A stretch of 64,000 bases of DNA from Ziziphus jujuba (Eukaryota > Streptophyta > Magnoliopsida > Rosales > Rhamnaceae). Both the position numbers and the translations under genes were made by a program. Positions 1 through 14,374 of the stretch are shown one piece after another; position 1 is the stretch's first letter, and every line of letters starts with the position of its first letter. The notes under the pieces were generated by a model. That model did no database searches, had not been told where the DNA came from, and was given only the letters and a program-made list of their open reading frames with translations. Location of the stretch: contig NC_083387.1 of the NCBI RefSeq assembly GCF_031755915.1, forward strand, positions 25,298,501-25,362,500, given 5' to 3'.

Positions 1-2944
1 CTGTGCACCTGTCTTTCCTTAAGATTGATTGTTATCCTGCATTTTGGAGCAACATTTTAATTTGCTGCAGGCCTTGCGGTGGTTTTTTTATGGTTCACTG
101 AAATGGTATGTAATCCTACAGGAGCATTTGTGTGCTGTTCTGTAATTGATATTATATGATTAAATGTATTAAAATATAAAAGTGAGTAAATTATTTCCAT
201 CTATGATGGATTTTATTGAACATCAGGGCACAAAATAAAGGAGTTAAATCATTTCTTATACAAATAAAAAATAATATGAACTTATGACAATAGAGACGAA
301 ACAGTTATGGTCCATGTGTCTGCACATGATATTTATAATCAATAGATATTGCTATGGCGTACATTTTATAGTTAGGGGGATGATCAAGTATCAACTTAAA
401 CACAAACAAAACCTTTAAAAACCAGATCAATTCATTGAAATCACATGTATGCTCCATAAAATTGTACTGATTATCCATAAAACCTACAAATTTAAAGACG
501 AATGGTGCTGATATTGATTGCCTGAAATATGTATTTCTACTGGCGACCAATAGTGGCCATTACAGCTAATATAGACTGAGTAGAGCCAAAATGGAACTAG
601 GATCATGCCTGCACTAATTTCTCTTCCCTGATTGGTATTGTAGGAGAGTTCAGTCAACAACTACGTTTAGTAGTTGGCTCTCCTGATTCAGAAAGTTTAT
701 TGGCCATGAATTAGGCTTTTTTTTTTTTTTTTTTCTTTTTTCCTTTTAACCTCCTTTATACTGTGGATTCCTATTGCTAAATCAGTATATCCTTGTTTGC
801 ATCCAATTGATTTTAGCAGCCATGGATACCATTGTTGTGAAGAATCAATTTTAGCAGCCATATCACAATTCACAGTTTTCAGGTTCATATTTATTTAATG
901 GACTAATTATATCCATTATCATAAAATGAATGTTAGTTTGGGACTCAAGTGTATAACTGTCCTCTTTAGATTAAAAGTGTTTGGTTGGTTTTTTCTTGTA
1001 AATAGTTTATGCTGGGAAAAGAAGCACAGAAGGTTTCTTGTTTAACTTATTTTTACATATTCCTGCATTGCGTGATCTAAAGTGCACTTGAATTATGTTG
1101 CATGTTTGGTTCCTATTCTGTGAATATTTTTTTTTTTTCTTTACTAATCAAAAAAGAAAAAAGAATTGTTGCATGTTCGGGTGATTGATAGTCTTATAAT
1201 CTGGTTTGACATCTCATGTTTGACTATAATGGCAGGTCTGGCTTCATTCAAGTTTTCCGACTGCCTAATGCTGGGGTTGGAAGTATTTTGATATAAATAT
1301 AGCTGGGCTAGGGGGGAAAAAAATCTGTGTGTCATAAAAAATCAATGAAGAAAAGTTTTTAAAAAAAGAAAAAAGAAAAAAAAAATATAGATAAAGGGGA
1401 AAAAATCTTATGGAAGGTAGATGAAAAAATTGAAGCCTTTTGGAGGCCTTTAGAAAATAAACGAGGAAGCAAAGAAATAATTTAAGAGAAAACCAGTAAA
1501 GGAAAATTCCTGACCACACTACAGGAGAAGAAGAATAGAATGAAAGTTGTAGTTAAGATTAGAAAACCTTTTCTCGTTAAATCAAGTCCTTGGGCCAGGG
1601 TGGACAAAGGAGTAAGATACCCAGCTTCAATCAAGTTGGAGAAGTAACGTGCATTGAAGACTAAGGAGTAGCTGTGGGTATGTGTTTTCATTCTTGCAAA
1701 GCCAAGGCTTTTGGTGGTGGTTAATGCACAAGAGATTTATAAGCCTTTTCCTGCTTATGGTGAGGGGTCTCTGATCTCTCTTCCCCTCTTTGATACGTAG
1801 GAATCTCACATCTTTCCCATGAATTTTATCAGTTTCTGTTGTTCTTTGTCGGATAAGAATGACTTATACCATACGAATTTACACTGACCATATCACTGGT
1901 GTTCAGTGATAGTTTCAAAATTGTATAATAGTTAGCCAGCACCTATTTTGATGACATTCTTCAAGAAACAGAAAACATGCTGTTTGAGGACAAGGATATC
2001 ATGATGTCTTAATGGAATGCATTTGAGGAGAAGATATGGATAACAGCATGTATAATAGGTTAACATTTTATTAGATCTGTTATATGATGATTTAGAAGTT
2101 GTTCTTATGCATATGATGTCACATGCATGGTTACCATGTATTTTTCTTTTCATAACGATTGTGTTCATTGATTGTGAATACATGGGTTACTAGCATGTGG
2201 ATAAAAATGTTAACCATTCCTTCCCTCAATATTATCACAAAGGGTGACCTTTATAAACCTTTTGGTAAACTGTTGAAGCTCACATCTGCAATATTTCTAT
2301 TTCTCAACTGTGGAGGTTTAGAATAATTTATATTGAGAAAATTACTTTAGCCAATTCTAGTCTATGGGTATAGATATTCATGGGGTCTAATTGTATAGTG
2401 GCTTGTCTGTTGCTATAGAAATTTTAGACGAGAGTTATGTTGGGGTGGGTTGGGAATAATTGAATGGTAATTTCTAGTTGTTTAGTAACATGTGCAGTGG
2501 ACAGTTTGATATTTGTTTGCACACTGGAGGACCATACTGGCTGGTTGAACACTAAAAACCAAAAGGCAGTGTTGTGGTTGGTTAGAGCAATGATTTTCGT
2601 CTTTAGATTATTTTGTACAAAAACCAATATTTTTGTTGTAAGCTGGTAGCATGTGTAAATATTATATTTGTATCGGATGCATTGTGTTTCTGTCAAACTG
2701 GTAGGTTATGTGAGATGGTTAATTGAAGTAGTTGTTTGTAGCTGTGTAACAAGAAACTGAGTAACTTGTGGCTTTAAACATTCAACCACAATTTTTGTTA
2801 TAAAATTAATTTAATCTATTTTGTTCGCCTTTCTGTGTTAGTTGAGTGAAGCTGTTTAGTTTATTCTTTTTCAATTGATTGTTGTTCAACCTCAATTGTT
2901 TGTGGTAACAATAATAAAATTGATTGTTAAACTGGGTTTAACAG
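1..2944 (+). other. Upstream intron of the PABN gene (no exon seen)
   Basis: The first exon of the poly(A)-binding protein gene in this window begins after an AG acceptor at 2943-2944, and its reading frame starts in the middle of an RRM. The preceding exon, which should encode the RNP2 strand just before the VDY residues, was not found in these bases by eye in any frame. This stretch is therefore best read as intron. It is AT-rich, with a poly(T) tract near 718-735 and a small tandem duplication near 810-860 in which the string ATTTTAGCAGCCAT occurs twice. No other gene is supported here. Confidence 0.6.
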
Positions 2945-3537
2945 GTGGATTACTCATGTACCCCTGAAGAAGTGCAGCAGCATTTCCAGTCATGTGGGAC
3001 AGTGAACAGAGTCACCATTCGCACTGATAAATTTGGCCAACCAAAGGGTTATGCTTATGTGGAATTCCTTGAAACAGAAGCTGTTCAAGAGGCTCTGCTG
3101 TTGAATGAAACTGAGCTACATGGCCGCCAATTGAAGGTGCTACCATTTCCATTTACTTGGTCTTAGTGTTGTAACTAATAATAACTGTTTCCAAGCTATC
3201 CTATCACTTTTATTGCTTCAACTATGTGAGCTCTTTTAGTATGTATTCAGGTGTCTGCCAAACGGACTAATGTACCTGGTATGAAGCAGTATCGCCCTCG
3301 TCGATCAAACCCCTATATGGGTTTTCGGTCCAGGGGTCCATTTGTAGCTCCCTATATGTACTCCCCTTATGGATATGGGTATGCTTCATGAAACACTTGT
3401 TCTCGATTTTTGATATTCCACACTGTTATGGTTGAGCCTTTTTTTATTTTTATTTTTCTGTTTTTTTTTCCTTCTATTCTTATTGCAGAAAGGTTCCAAG
3501 GATGAGAATGCCAATGCGTTACAGCCCCTACTACTGA
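2945..3537 (+). CDS. PABN: Polyadenylate-binding nuclear protein (PABN/PABPN1-like), 3' part
   Basis: The family binds growing poly(A) tails in the nucleus through one RRM and stimulates poly(A) polymerase. Three exons are visible: 2945-3136, 3251-3378 and 3489-3537. All junctions are GT/AG and in phase, giving 122 residues and a TGA stop. The first exon holds most of the RRM, with the RNP1 motif KGYAYVEF and the end ELHGRQLKV. The second begins [13 protein letters not shown], typical of plant PABN proteins, and continues into an Arg/Tyr/Gly-rich tail. The third ends in PMRYSPYY. The N-terminal acidic and coiled-coil part and the start of the RRM lie left of the window. A 3' UTR of roughly 300-400 bp follows. 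The family is clear; which PABN paralogue it is cannot be decided. Confidence 0.93.
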
Positions 3538-4876
3538 ATATCAATTTTGCTAGTTCTGTCTGTCAGATGGACATGTCCAAGACGCCTTTCCTTTTTAGTG
3601 TTGTTATTTTCTATTTTGATGGTTGACAATTTAAACAGTAGTTATGGGGGTTTTGTTTGAACATGTGGATATTATGTGGATCAAGCATTTTGTCGAGATT
3701 ATGGTAAAACAATGTGCTTGCACCGACTGAATTTATCTAAGTAGTTCATTTCCAAGTTTACGTTAAATTAATCTTCGTTTGCAGGTTCTTTTAACTGAGT
3801 TTAATTGATGATTGTACCGTTTTGCATGAAATTGTTGTATCTTCATTCATTCATCCATTAATTTTAGCTCTATGTATGGAAATAAATTTCCATAGAAGTT
3901 ATATTTGGCTATATTTTTATGTTCAGCTGCAGGCTTAGATTACAGCCAAACTTCCTAGTATGTTTTAATCTAGACAAAATTTAAGCAAAATAGTTGCAGA
4001 ACAGTTCATCACAGCAAGATGGGAATGGTGTATGGTAAGTGATGAACCAGTCTGTCTGTTACCAGGCAAATAAACATGCTTGGCACCAATTATTTGGGGA
4101 TTATGTGTTTTTCTCTATTTTTTTTCTCTGCCTTTTTTCACATTATATGAATAAGTTTTAAATTAAAGTGATAATATATAGCCCTCTCATAGCGCGGAGC
4201 CAGGATTTATGACCAGTGGGGATGAGAAAAAAAATGAAATGAATAGAAAAATTAAAAATAAAAATAAAGTTAAAGTCGTGCAATTTTATAATATAATATC
4301 TTAAACTATCTAAAAAAATATTTATCTATTTATTATGTTAGTGAACAAACTCGCGTCAGTTTGGAAAATTCAAATAATTTTAATATATTAGATTATGACA
4401 ACAAAATGTCTTTTGTCATGGTAGTGAACAATTTTCATATAAAAATTTAGAAAATTCAGTAATTTTTTTTTTTTTGAAAAAAAAAATGGTATTTAATGAA
4501 GGAAATAATAAGATGAAAGAGATAATAAGATAAAAGAGAAGTGTTATTAAGCTCTACGAGTCTTTCCATGTAGTATATGGCTTAGACTGTGACTTAAGAT
4601 ACAGGCCCTTGACCCATGGGCATCGAACTAATTGTCAAATAAGCCTGTTGACCCTTGTTCAGTCCTCTTTACATTGGGCTACAAGTTAATAGTGCTGGGG
4701 ACAAGATGCGTCTTTGAAGGCCTTTTAACTGTGGGCCTAGGTTTGTTGGCTGTGTCCTTGGGCCTCGTTCCTGAGGTGACCGGTAGCTGAGAGCAACTTT
4801 TAAATTCGAAAAGTTCTCTCTTTTAAAAATTAAAAAAAAAAAAAAAAAGATTTAATTACTATTACCTATATTATTA
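3538..4876. other. PABN 3' UTR and AT-rich spacer
   Basis: The first few hundred bases are probably the 3' UTR of the PABN gene, with AATAAA-like signals near 3880. At 4190-4230 a short GC-richer string reading GCGGAGCCAGGATTT resembles the degenerate ends of transposon remnants common in plant spacers; this is an impression only. A moderately GC-richer stretch at 4595-4800 has no usable reading frame and was not recognised. Confidence 0.4.
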
Positions 4877-5330
4877 ACTTTAATTTTCAAATACTACTTT
4901 TTCCTTTCAAAAAAAATATATTTTTTCTTTAAATGTTACCTATCACCCTAATGACAATCTTTAAATGTTATTTCACCATTTAAATATTTACCTAAAAGGT
5001 CTTCTAGATTTTTAAAATATAAAATTATACGTAATTAAACACAATGAATGAGTAATAACCATGTTAGCTTTATTTAAAAAAGTAAAAACAAATATAGTCA
5101 TATTAGAAATAATTTCATTGTGATAAATATATATATATATATATATATATATTAGTCTGTAATTTTCATTTTATAATAAAATTGGATTTTTAAAACTATT
5201 TTTAATCTAATTTTTGATAATTTTGAAACATATGAATTAATATAACAAGAATAGAATGAAGTTACAATGTTAAACAGCCTCATAAGATTTAGGATTCGTT
5301 TGGTATAACTAATAAAAATATAGTTTTAGA
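4877..5330 (+). repeat. Direct repeat, copy 1 of 2
   Basis: This stretch recurs about 1 kb downstream (5883-6330) with the same order of landmarks: the string CTATCACCCTAATGACAAT, then GTCTTCTAGATTTTTAAAATA, a (TA)n tract, and ACAATGTTAAACA followed by CCTCATAAGATTTAGGATTC. The copies differ by scattered substitutions and small indels, so the duplication is not recent. It carries no coding frame. Confidence 0.8.
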
Positions 5331-5668
5331 GTTTGTTTGACAGAACTTTTTTTGGATTTAAAAGTTTTATTTGAGAGTTAAAAGCTCTTTTATCATATAA
5401 TAGAGGTGTTTGAAAAAAATTAATAAATACTTATTGACTAAAAAAGGAGATTTTTTAAACTGTTTCAAAGACGTTTAAATTTTGAGCTTTTCTATATGAA
5501 AATTTAATGAGTATTTAATACAGCTTAATGAGCATTTAATGCAGCTTTTTTTATTTACAACCAAATACTTATTAACTTTTTAATAAAAGTTATTTTTCAA
5601 AAAAAATCTATTATATAAAACTTTACAGACTAAAACTCTACTTTCATCAGTTATACTAAATGGATCCT
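5292..5668. mobile_element. MITE-like fold-back element
   Basis: GGATTCGTTTGGTATAACT at 5292-5310 is matched in inverted orientation by 5650-5668 at 16 of 19 positions. The sequence inside the ends also pairs in part (stretches with ATAGTTTTAGAGTTT and AAAACTCTACTTT). There is no coding capacity. A related end lies at 6291-6350 in the second copy of the surrounding duplication. This is consistent with a miniature inverted-repeat transposable element; the superfamily was not determined because no clear target-site duplication was identified. Confidence 0.5.
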
Positions 5669-5882
5669 TAGTTTATAGAGATTTGTATAATAGATTTTTT
5701 TGAAAAAAAAATTTATTAAAAAGTTAAAAGTGTTTGATTGTAAATAAAAATGCTACATTAAATGTTCAATGAGTTTCCAGATAAACCAAAAAAACTACAT
5801 TAAATGCTTATTGAGTTTTCATATAAACTAAAAAGAAAAGCCTTTTTGGAGAAGTATAAAAAGCTAAAAAGGCTGTATTAAA

Positions 5883-6330
5883 TGTTTAATTTTCAAATAC
5901 TATTTTTTTCTTTAAAAAAAAATATTTTCTTTAAATGTTACCTATCACCCTAATGACAATTTTTAAATGTTATTTCACCAATTAAGTATTTACCTAGAAG
6001 GTCTTCTAGATTTTTAAAATATAAAATTATACGTAATTAAACACAATAAATGAGTGATAATCATGTTAGCTTTATTAAAAATAAAATAAAAAACAAATAT
6101 AGTCATATTAGGAATAATTTCATTGTGATAATATATATATATATATTATATTTTAGCATGTAAATTTCATTTTATAATTAAATTGGATTTTTAAAACTAT
6201 TTTTAATCTAATTTTTGGTAATTTTGAAACATATGAATTAATACAACAAGAATAAAACAAATTTACAATGTTAAACAACCTCATAAGATTTAGGATTCAT
6301 TTGATATAACTGATAAAAGTATAATTTTAG
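5883..6330 (+). repeat. Direct repeat, copy 2 of 2
   Basis: Diverged second copy of 4877-5330, offset by about 1 kb, with the same landmark strings in the same order. After it comes AT-rich DNA without features up to the DAHP synthase leader. Confidence 0.8.
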
Positions 6331-7190
6331 TCTGTAGAGTTTTATATAATATTTTTTTTTTAATTTATTAAAAAAGTTAATAAGTGTTTGATTGTAAATA
6401 AAAATACTAAATTAAATATTCAATGAATTTTCAAATAAGATAAAAAAAACTACATTATAAATTTGGACTTTTATAAAATAGCTTAAAAAAATTTATTTTT
6501 TTTTAATAAATACTTGTTAATTTTTGTCAAATATTTTTATTTTTTAACAAAAGAATTTTTGATTTTCAAGTAGGACTTTTGGCCCAAAAACAAAATTCTG
6601 CCAACTTTACAAGATTTCTGACCAAAACCCACAAAAAGAAAAATAAAAAAAAGACATGTTTCAGGGTTTTATTTTATTTTTTATATTTTAATCCCTAAAA
6701 TTACTTCTAATCCTTTTTTTTGACCATTTTGAGACATAAAAATTATTATAACATGAAAATATCATATTTTACAATATTAAACAACTTCACAAAGACTTTT
6801 TCCCCCAAAAAAAAAAAAAAAAAAAGGACAACTTACATTAAGTATTCCATATATATATTTCAAAATTGCTAAAAAAAATGATAAAAATTAAATAATTCGA
6901 GCATTAAAAGTGTATAAAAAAACTAAAATTCAATGAGGAAAATGTTAAAAAGAAAAACTCAAAAACAAAAATACAATTATGGATAGTTGAGAAACTACCA
7001 GAAATGATAGCTCCAATAATAAATATTCCAATTCTTTTTTTTGGACAGAATAAAATATACTATTCTGAGCAGTAGACTTTTTTGGGAAGTACAGGGGCAG
7101 TAGACTCTGTCATACAAAATCTGAGAATCAGATATTTTCTGTCTTTTACACAATTTCTCAGGGTCCTTATTCTATCACATTCACACAAAA
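6331..7190. other. AT-rich spacer and DAHP synthase 5' region
   Basis: Most of this stretch is simple AT-rich DNA with poly(A) runs near 6815. The last 160 bp should contain the promoter and 5' UTR of the DAHP synthase gene. A weak TATA-like string (AAAATATACTATT) lies near 7051-7063, about 130 bp before the start codon; it is not strong enough to call separately. Confidence 0.4.
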
Positions 7191-10702
<3,512 letters not shown>

Positions 10703-13271
10703 GAGATTTTGGTTGGTTTGTTTGTTCATGAATGTTAAATTTGTTTAAGACGTATCTCTATCTTAGTCTACTAAGACCTAATAATGGCTTGTAAGTTTAG
10801 CGAGTAAAGGCCTCAAGTCCATTTCAAATATGATAAGATTTGAGGAATGCAAGGGTGATTGTAAAATAGAGAATAAAACCTGAATTATCAAGGAAAAGTA
10901 ATGGTTTTTTTTAGGGGCTGGTATTGAAATATTGAGGAAAAGTAGTGGGTTTTCTACAGGGACTGGTATTGTAAGATTGAGGAACATTTTTTTTTTATTT
11001 TTTTATTTTTTTTTGGTGTAAGATTGAGGAACATGGTTTTGATATTATGGATAGAATTTTCTTGTGTGGAGATGGCTGTTATTGCAAATTTTCTTGTGTA
11101 GAGATGGCTGTTATTGCTTATTCTAGTCACGGTGATTTCTGTAAACAAGTTTGCTACCCTTAAATATTAGATTAATCAGCATTTTCTTTCTTTGTATAAC
11201 TTTTTATCTTCGTTAATATCGCAGTTGAAAATTTGTCTATAACAAAACACATTAGATCAATGTAGGTTTTATTATTAAAATAAAAAAAATAAAAAGATAT
11301 GAACCAAAAAAAAAAAAAAAATTCCACTAAGAAATCACTCAAATGGATTTAATAGATTCATGATAATACTTGATATGAACATGGGATTTTGTTTTGTATC
11401 AAGTGGTAATATTTTTTTTAAAAAAAAAATATCTAGAGCTCAGTATTTGTGCTTATGTTGGAGGATTGAAACAAATATAAATAATCTGAAATTAGTGTTC
11501 AATTATGGTCATCATTTGAGGGATGTCATGTTGAATCATATTAACAACGTACAGGAAGTATCATTTGAAGAGATTCATCGGAATAAATTTTAACATCTTT
11601 CATAAACTAACTCAACATCTATTGATTTGGCTCCATGTTATTGACCTTCAACATCAGCTTATTTCAATTTAGATGCTAATTGAAAAACTTCATGATTAGT
11701 TCTTTAATAGTTCAAAATTTTCTGTGTTGTTTTTGTTATGGAAAACGAATTCTTCTAAACTATTTCCAAAACCATTTAAGTGGTTTTTAATTGTTTATTT
11801 TTATTGTTTACCACCATTTTTCCTCTTCCTCCTAATTTTCATTCTTAATGGTATGTGGTCTATGCCATAGACAATTTTCAATACTTCTAGAACACATGGT
11901 ATGCAATACTAACAAAAGTATATAAGTCCCTTATTCTATTTACCAAAACAAGTATTCGAGTCCCTTATTCCCAGTTTATTCTTAAAGAGTATCACTTCCA
12001 AGAATTTTGAAAGTCAATTTTGGACTTTCTTTTCAGTAGTTCATTTTCTTTGGCTGGCCTTAAAACAGTATAAAATATATTCAAAGAGTGGGACCCAAAA
12101 GATAATTAATCCTTGGATTAGTCTAGTTTTTGTTTTAGCAAAGGAAACAATGGTATCATTCTATATTTTAAAGTCCTTTTGAAACTTCTTTTTTTTTTTT
12201 TTTTTTGGCAGTGAAATTGTCTTTTCGAAACATGCATGTACGACCCAATTTGTGTTTCTTCATGCATACCAATACGTATTTTGATTATCTCAGCAAATAA
12301 AGATAGGAAAAAAAAAGGCATATAAATCGATTAACTATCATCAAAAAATATATATCAATTAACTATTTATCACATCAATTTGAATCTACTACTACTATCC
12401 ACATCAATTTCTCTCATATATAAAATAATAAATAAATGACTCACCAAATTCAAAGTAATTATTTTTTATTTCTTTCATTGGCTAAGCAAATCAATTCAGC
12501 TTTGGTCCAATACAATCCTCACAAACATGACGTTGCTATCTAGTTTCTAGCAACCAGACAACACACAATCCACGTGGGTTTTGGATTTCTTCTGCCTACA
12601 ATTATTTAGAGAATCGAATCATTTTTTTTTTTTTTTTCCTCTGCCAAACCCAAACTATATACTCTCCATTATATATCTCTTCGCTCTTTTCATTACATTC
12701 TTTTACTTATTTATTTATTTATTTATATATATTTTATCCTGAATGCAATTCTGTTCACAGCCCCAATTATTATTTTCTTTTAATTTAACTTATTTTATTT
12801 TAGTTTCTAGCTTTTTCACAACCCAATGAATAGCATACATTTACTAGGCTTTCACATAATTTTATTAGTTTGTCCAAATTCATCATTTTCTTTTTCCTGG
12901 ATTCTCTTAAAAGCATCATCATTAAGCTTGGCTTTGATCAAAATTAATATTCTAATGAACCAAAAACCAGCCTGAAATGCCCACATCCTTCCACATTCAC
13001 TTTTTTCTATAATCTACTTTTATTATCGGCAATAATTATAATCTTTTTTTTTTTTTAGCTTAAAGGTAATAATTATAATCATTATTCATTACTTTAACTT
13101 TTTCTCACATTTTTTTAAGCAAAACACACCAATTTACACGTCAAACAAAACGACAAACCTTGGAAGTAGTGTGTGTACAAAACGCTAATATATCTACAAC
13201 CATTATATGCTCCAAGAGCCGCCATGTGTACAGAACGTACAACATCCTTCCAATCATCTTCCTCTACGTCA
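10703..13271. other. Spacer between the convergent DAHP synthase and EXORDIUM-like genes
   Basis: The first few hundred bases should include the DAHP synthase 3' UTR. The rest is AT-rich, with poly(T) tracts (10986-11015, 12188-12206, 12622-12638). A CACGTG core lies near 12571 (CCACGTGGG); since it is downstream of both genes, a role is uncertain. No convincing reading frame is present. Confidence 0.5.
11055..11117 (+). repeat. Two-copy 31-bp tandem repeat
   Basis: The unit TTTTCTTGTGTGGAGATGG plus CTGTTATTGC occurs twice head to tail with one G/A difference, just downstream of the DAHP synthase gene. Imperfect short duplications (GGGACTGGTATTG, GATTGAGGAACAT) lie immediately upstream at about 10900-11035. 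Confidence 0.8.
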
Positions 13272-14195
13272 TCACACCAGCGGCTTACAAGCGGAAGTCT
13301 GGGGGTCCCACATGGCAGGCAGGAGGAACCTGCGCCCATTCACCCCGTGCGCATTGTAGCTCGCCCCAGTGATCTTATCCGCCAGAACCTGACCTGGGTA
13401 ACCCGGATAAGCACCCGAGCCGAACTTTCCCGTGCAAGCCGAGACGGCTTCCAGTGGTGCGGTAGCCGGTCCCTGGAAGTAGCCATTATTGAAAGGATTC
13501 GTCACCGTTCCCGCCAGAACCGTAGCCAAGTTTATGATCATCCCGTCGATCCCAACGTCGCCGTTTGGAGCGACTAGCGGGGGAGTTTGCGGGCCGTAAA
13601 TGGGCTGGTGAAAAGGCCACGCGCATTGACCAGGACACTGGAGCTCCGAATTACCGACCCAAACATAAGCCTGCCGGGCTTTTCCGCTAATAGGCCTAGA
13701 ACCATGGGTCCCACATCTGCTTAGGCAGAACCCATCAACGGCCACGTCTTTAGCCGTCAGAACAACGTTGATGGAATTCAAGCCGTTGATTTTCCCAGCC
13801 AAAGCCACCAAGTGTATGTTCTTGAGGTTCTTTCCCAAAGTATAGGCTTCGTGAAGGATTTGTTTCCCTACGACGAGGTTGGACGAACCACCACCTTTGT
13901 ACTTCTCCGTCGTTTTCCACCACAACGAAGCCGAAGGAAGTGTGGCCCGACGGAAATTAAGGGACTGGATAAAGTCCACGATTATGGACCGTTGGATGGG
14001 AGTAAAAGTCCCATACCATATCAGATTAACGGTGATATTCCCCTTCAAAAGCAAACCATTATGGTATTTCAGCACAAGAGGCTGTTCTTGAACAAGAGCC
14101 GAAAGCTTCCTACCAGTAGCTACAGTGGGATGAACAACAGAGGATAGGAAGAATAGAACAGAGGTAAGGATGGCAAATCGGTAAATAGAACCCAT
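13272..14195 (-). CDS. EXL2: EXORDIUM-like (EXL/PHI-1 family) secreted protein
   Basis: EXORDIUM-family proteins are extracellular plant proteins linked to brassinosteroid- and carbon-dependent growth; their biochemical activity is unknown. The gene is a single exon of 307 codons plus stop, the usual size and structure for the family. Residues 1-27 form a signal peptide with hydrophobic core LTSVLFFLSSVV. The body shows family motifs: LVLKYHNGLLLKG, VNLIWYGTFTPIQRSI, SLWWKTTEKY, the Cys-containing segment VDGFCLSRCGTHG, YVWVGNSELQCPGQCAWPFH, GVDGM-like IDGMIINLATVLAGT, NPFNNGYFQG and the end MWDPQTSACKPLV. Codon use is clearly GC-richer than the flanks. The first ATG sits about 105 bp after a TATA box. 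Assignment to the EXL2/EXL4 group is from overall resemblance and is less sure than the family. Confidence 0.93.
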   Translation of the reverse strand: MGSIYRFAILTSVLFFLSSVVHPTVATGRKLSALVQEQPLVLKYHNGLLLKGNITVNLIWYGTFTPIQRSIIVDFIQSLNFRRATLPSASLWWKTTEKYKGGGSSNLVVGKQILHEAYTLGKNLKNIHLVALAGKINGLNSINVVLTAKDVAVDGFCLSRCGTHGSRPISGKARQAYVWVGNSELQCPGQCAWPFHQPIYGPQTPPLVAPNGDVGIDGMIINLATVLAGTVTNPFNNGYFQGPATAPLEAVSACTGKFGSGAYPGYPGQVLADKITGASYNAHGVNGRRFLLPAMWDPQTSACKPLV

Positions 14196-14300
14196 TTTCG
14201 TGGGCAGAGAGTTTTAATATCTCAAACTGAATAGAAAGAGAGAAGAGACCAAGCAGAGCAAAGGAAAAATGGCTGCCTTATCTGGGAAGAGTTATAGTGG

Positions 14301-14374
14301 TATTTATATGGAAGGGGGCTAAGGGATACAGCTGTTGAGGAGACAGAGATGTCCACATCTTGATCGGCCACGTG
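14301..14374 (-). promoter_or_regulatory. TATA box and G-box of the EXORDIUM-like gene
   Basis: On the minus strand CATATAAATA (14301-14310) lies about 105 bp before the start codon, a usual TATA distance for a plant gene with a leader of about 75 bp. CACGTG at 14369-14374 lies about 60 bp further upstream and is the core of a G-box, a bZIP/bHLH (including ABF and PIF/BZR-class) site. The motifs are seen; a role in light, ABA or brassinosteroid response is inference. Confidence 0.55.

Noticed and set aside
1..2944. Search for the missing PABN RRM exon
   Set aside because: No segment encoding the expected strand before VDY with a following GT donor was found, so no exon is claimed in this stretch.
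13160..13577. Plus-strand open frames of 70-134 codons overlapping the EXORDIUM-like gene
   Set aside because: They are antisense shadows of the GC-richer EXORDIUM-like coding sequence and have no family features.
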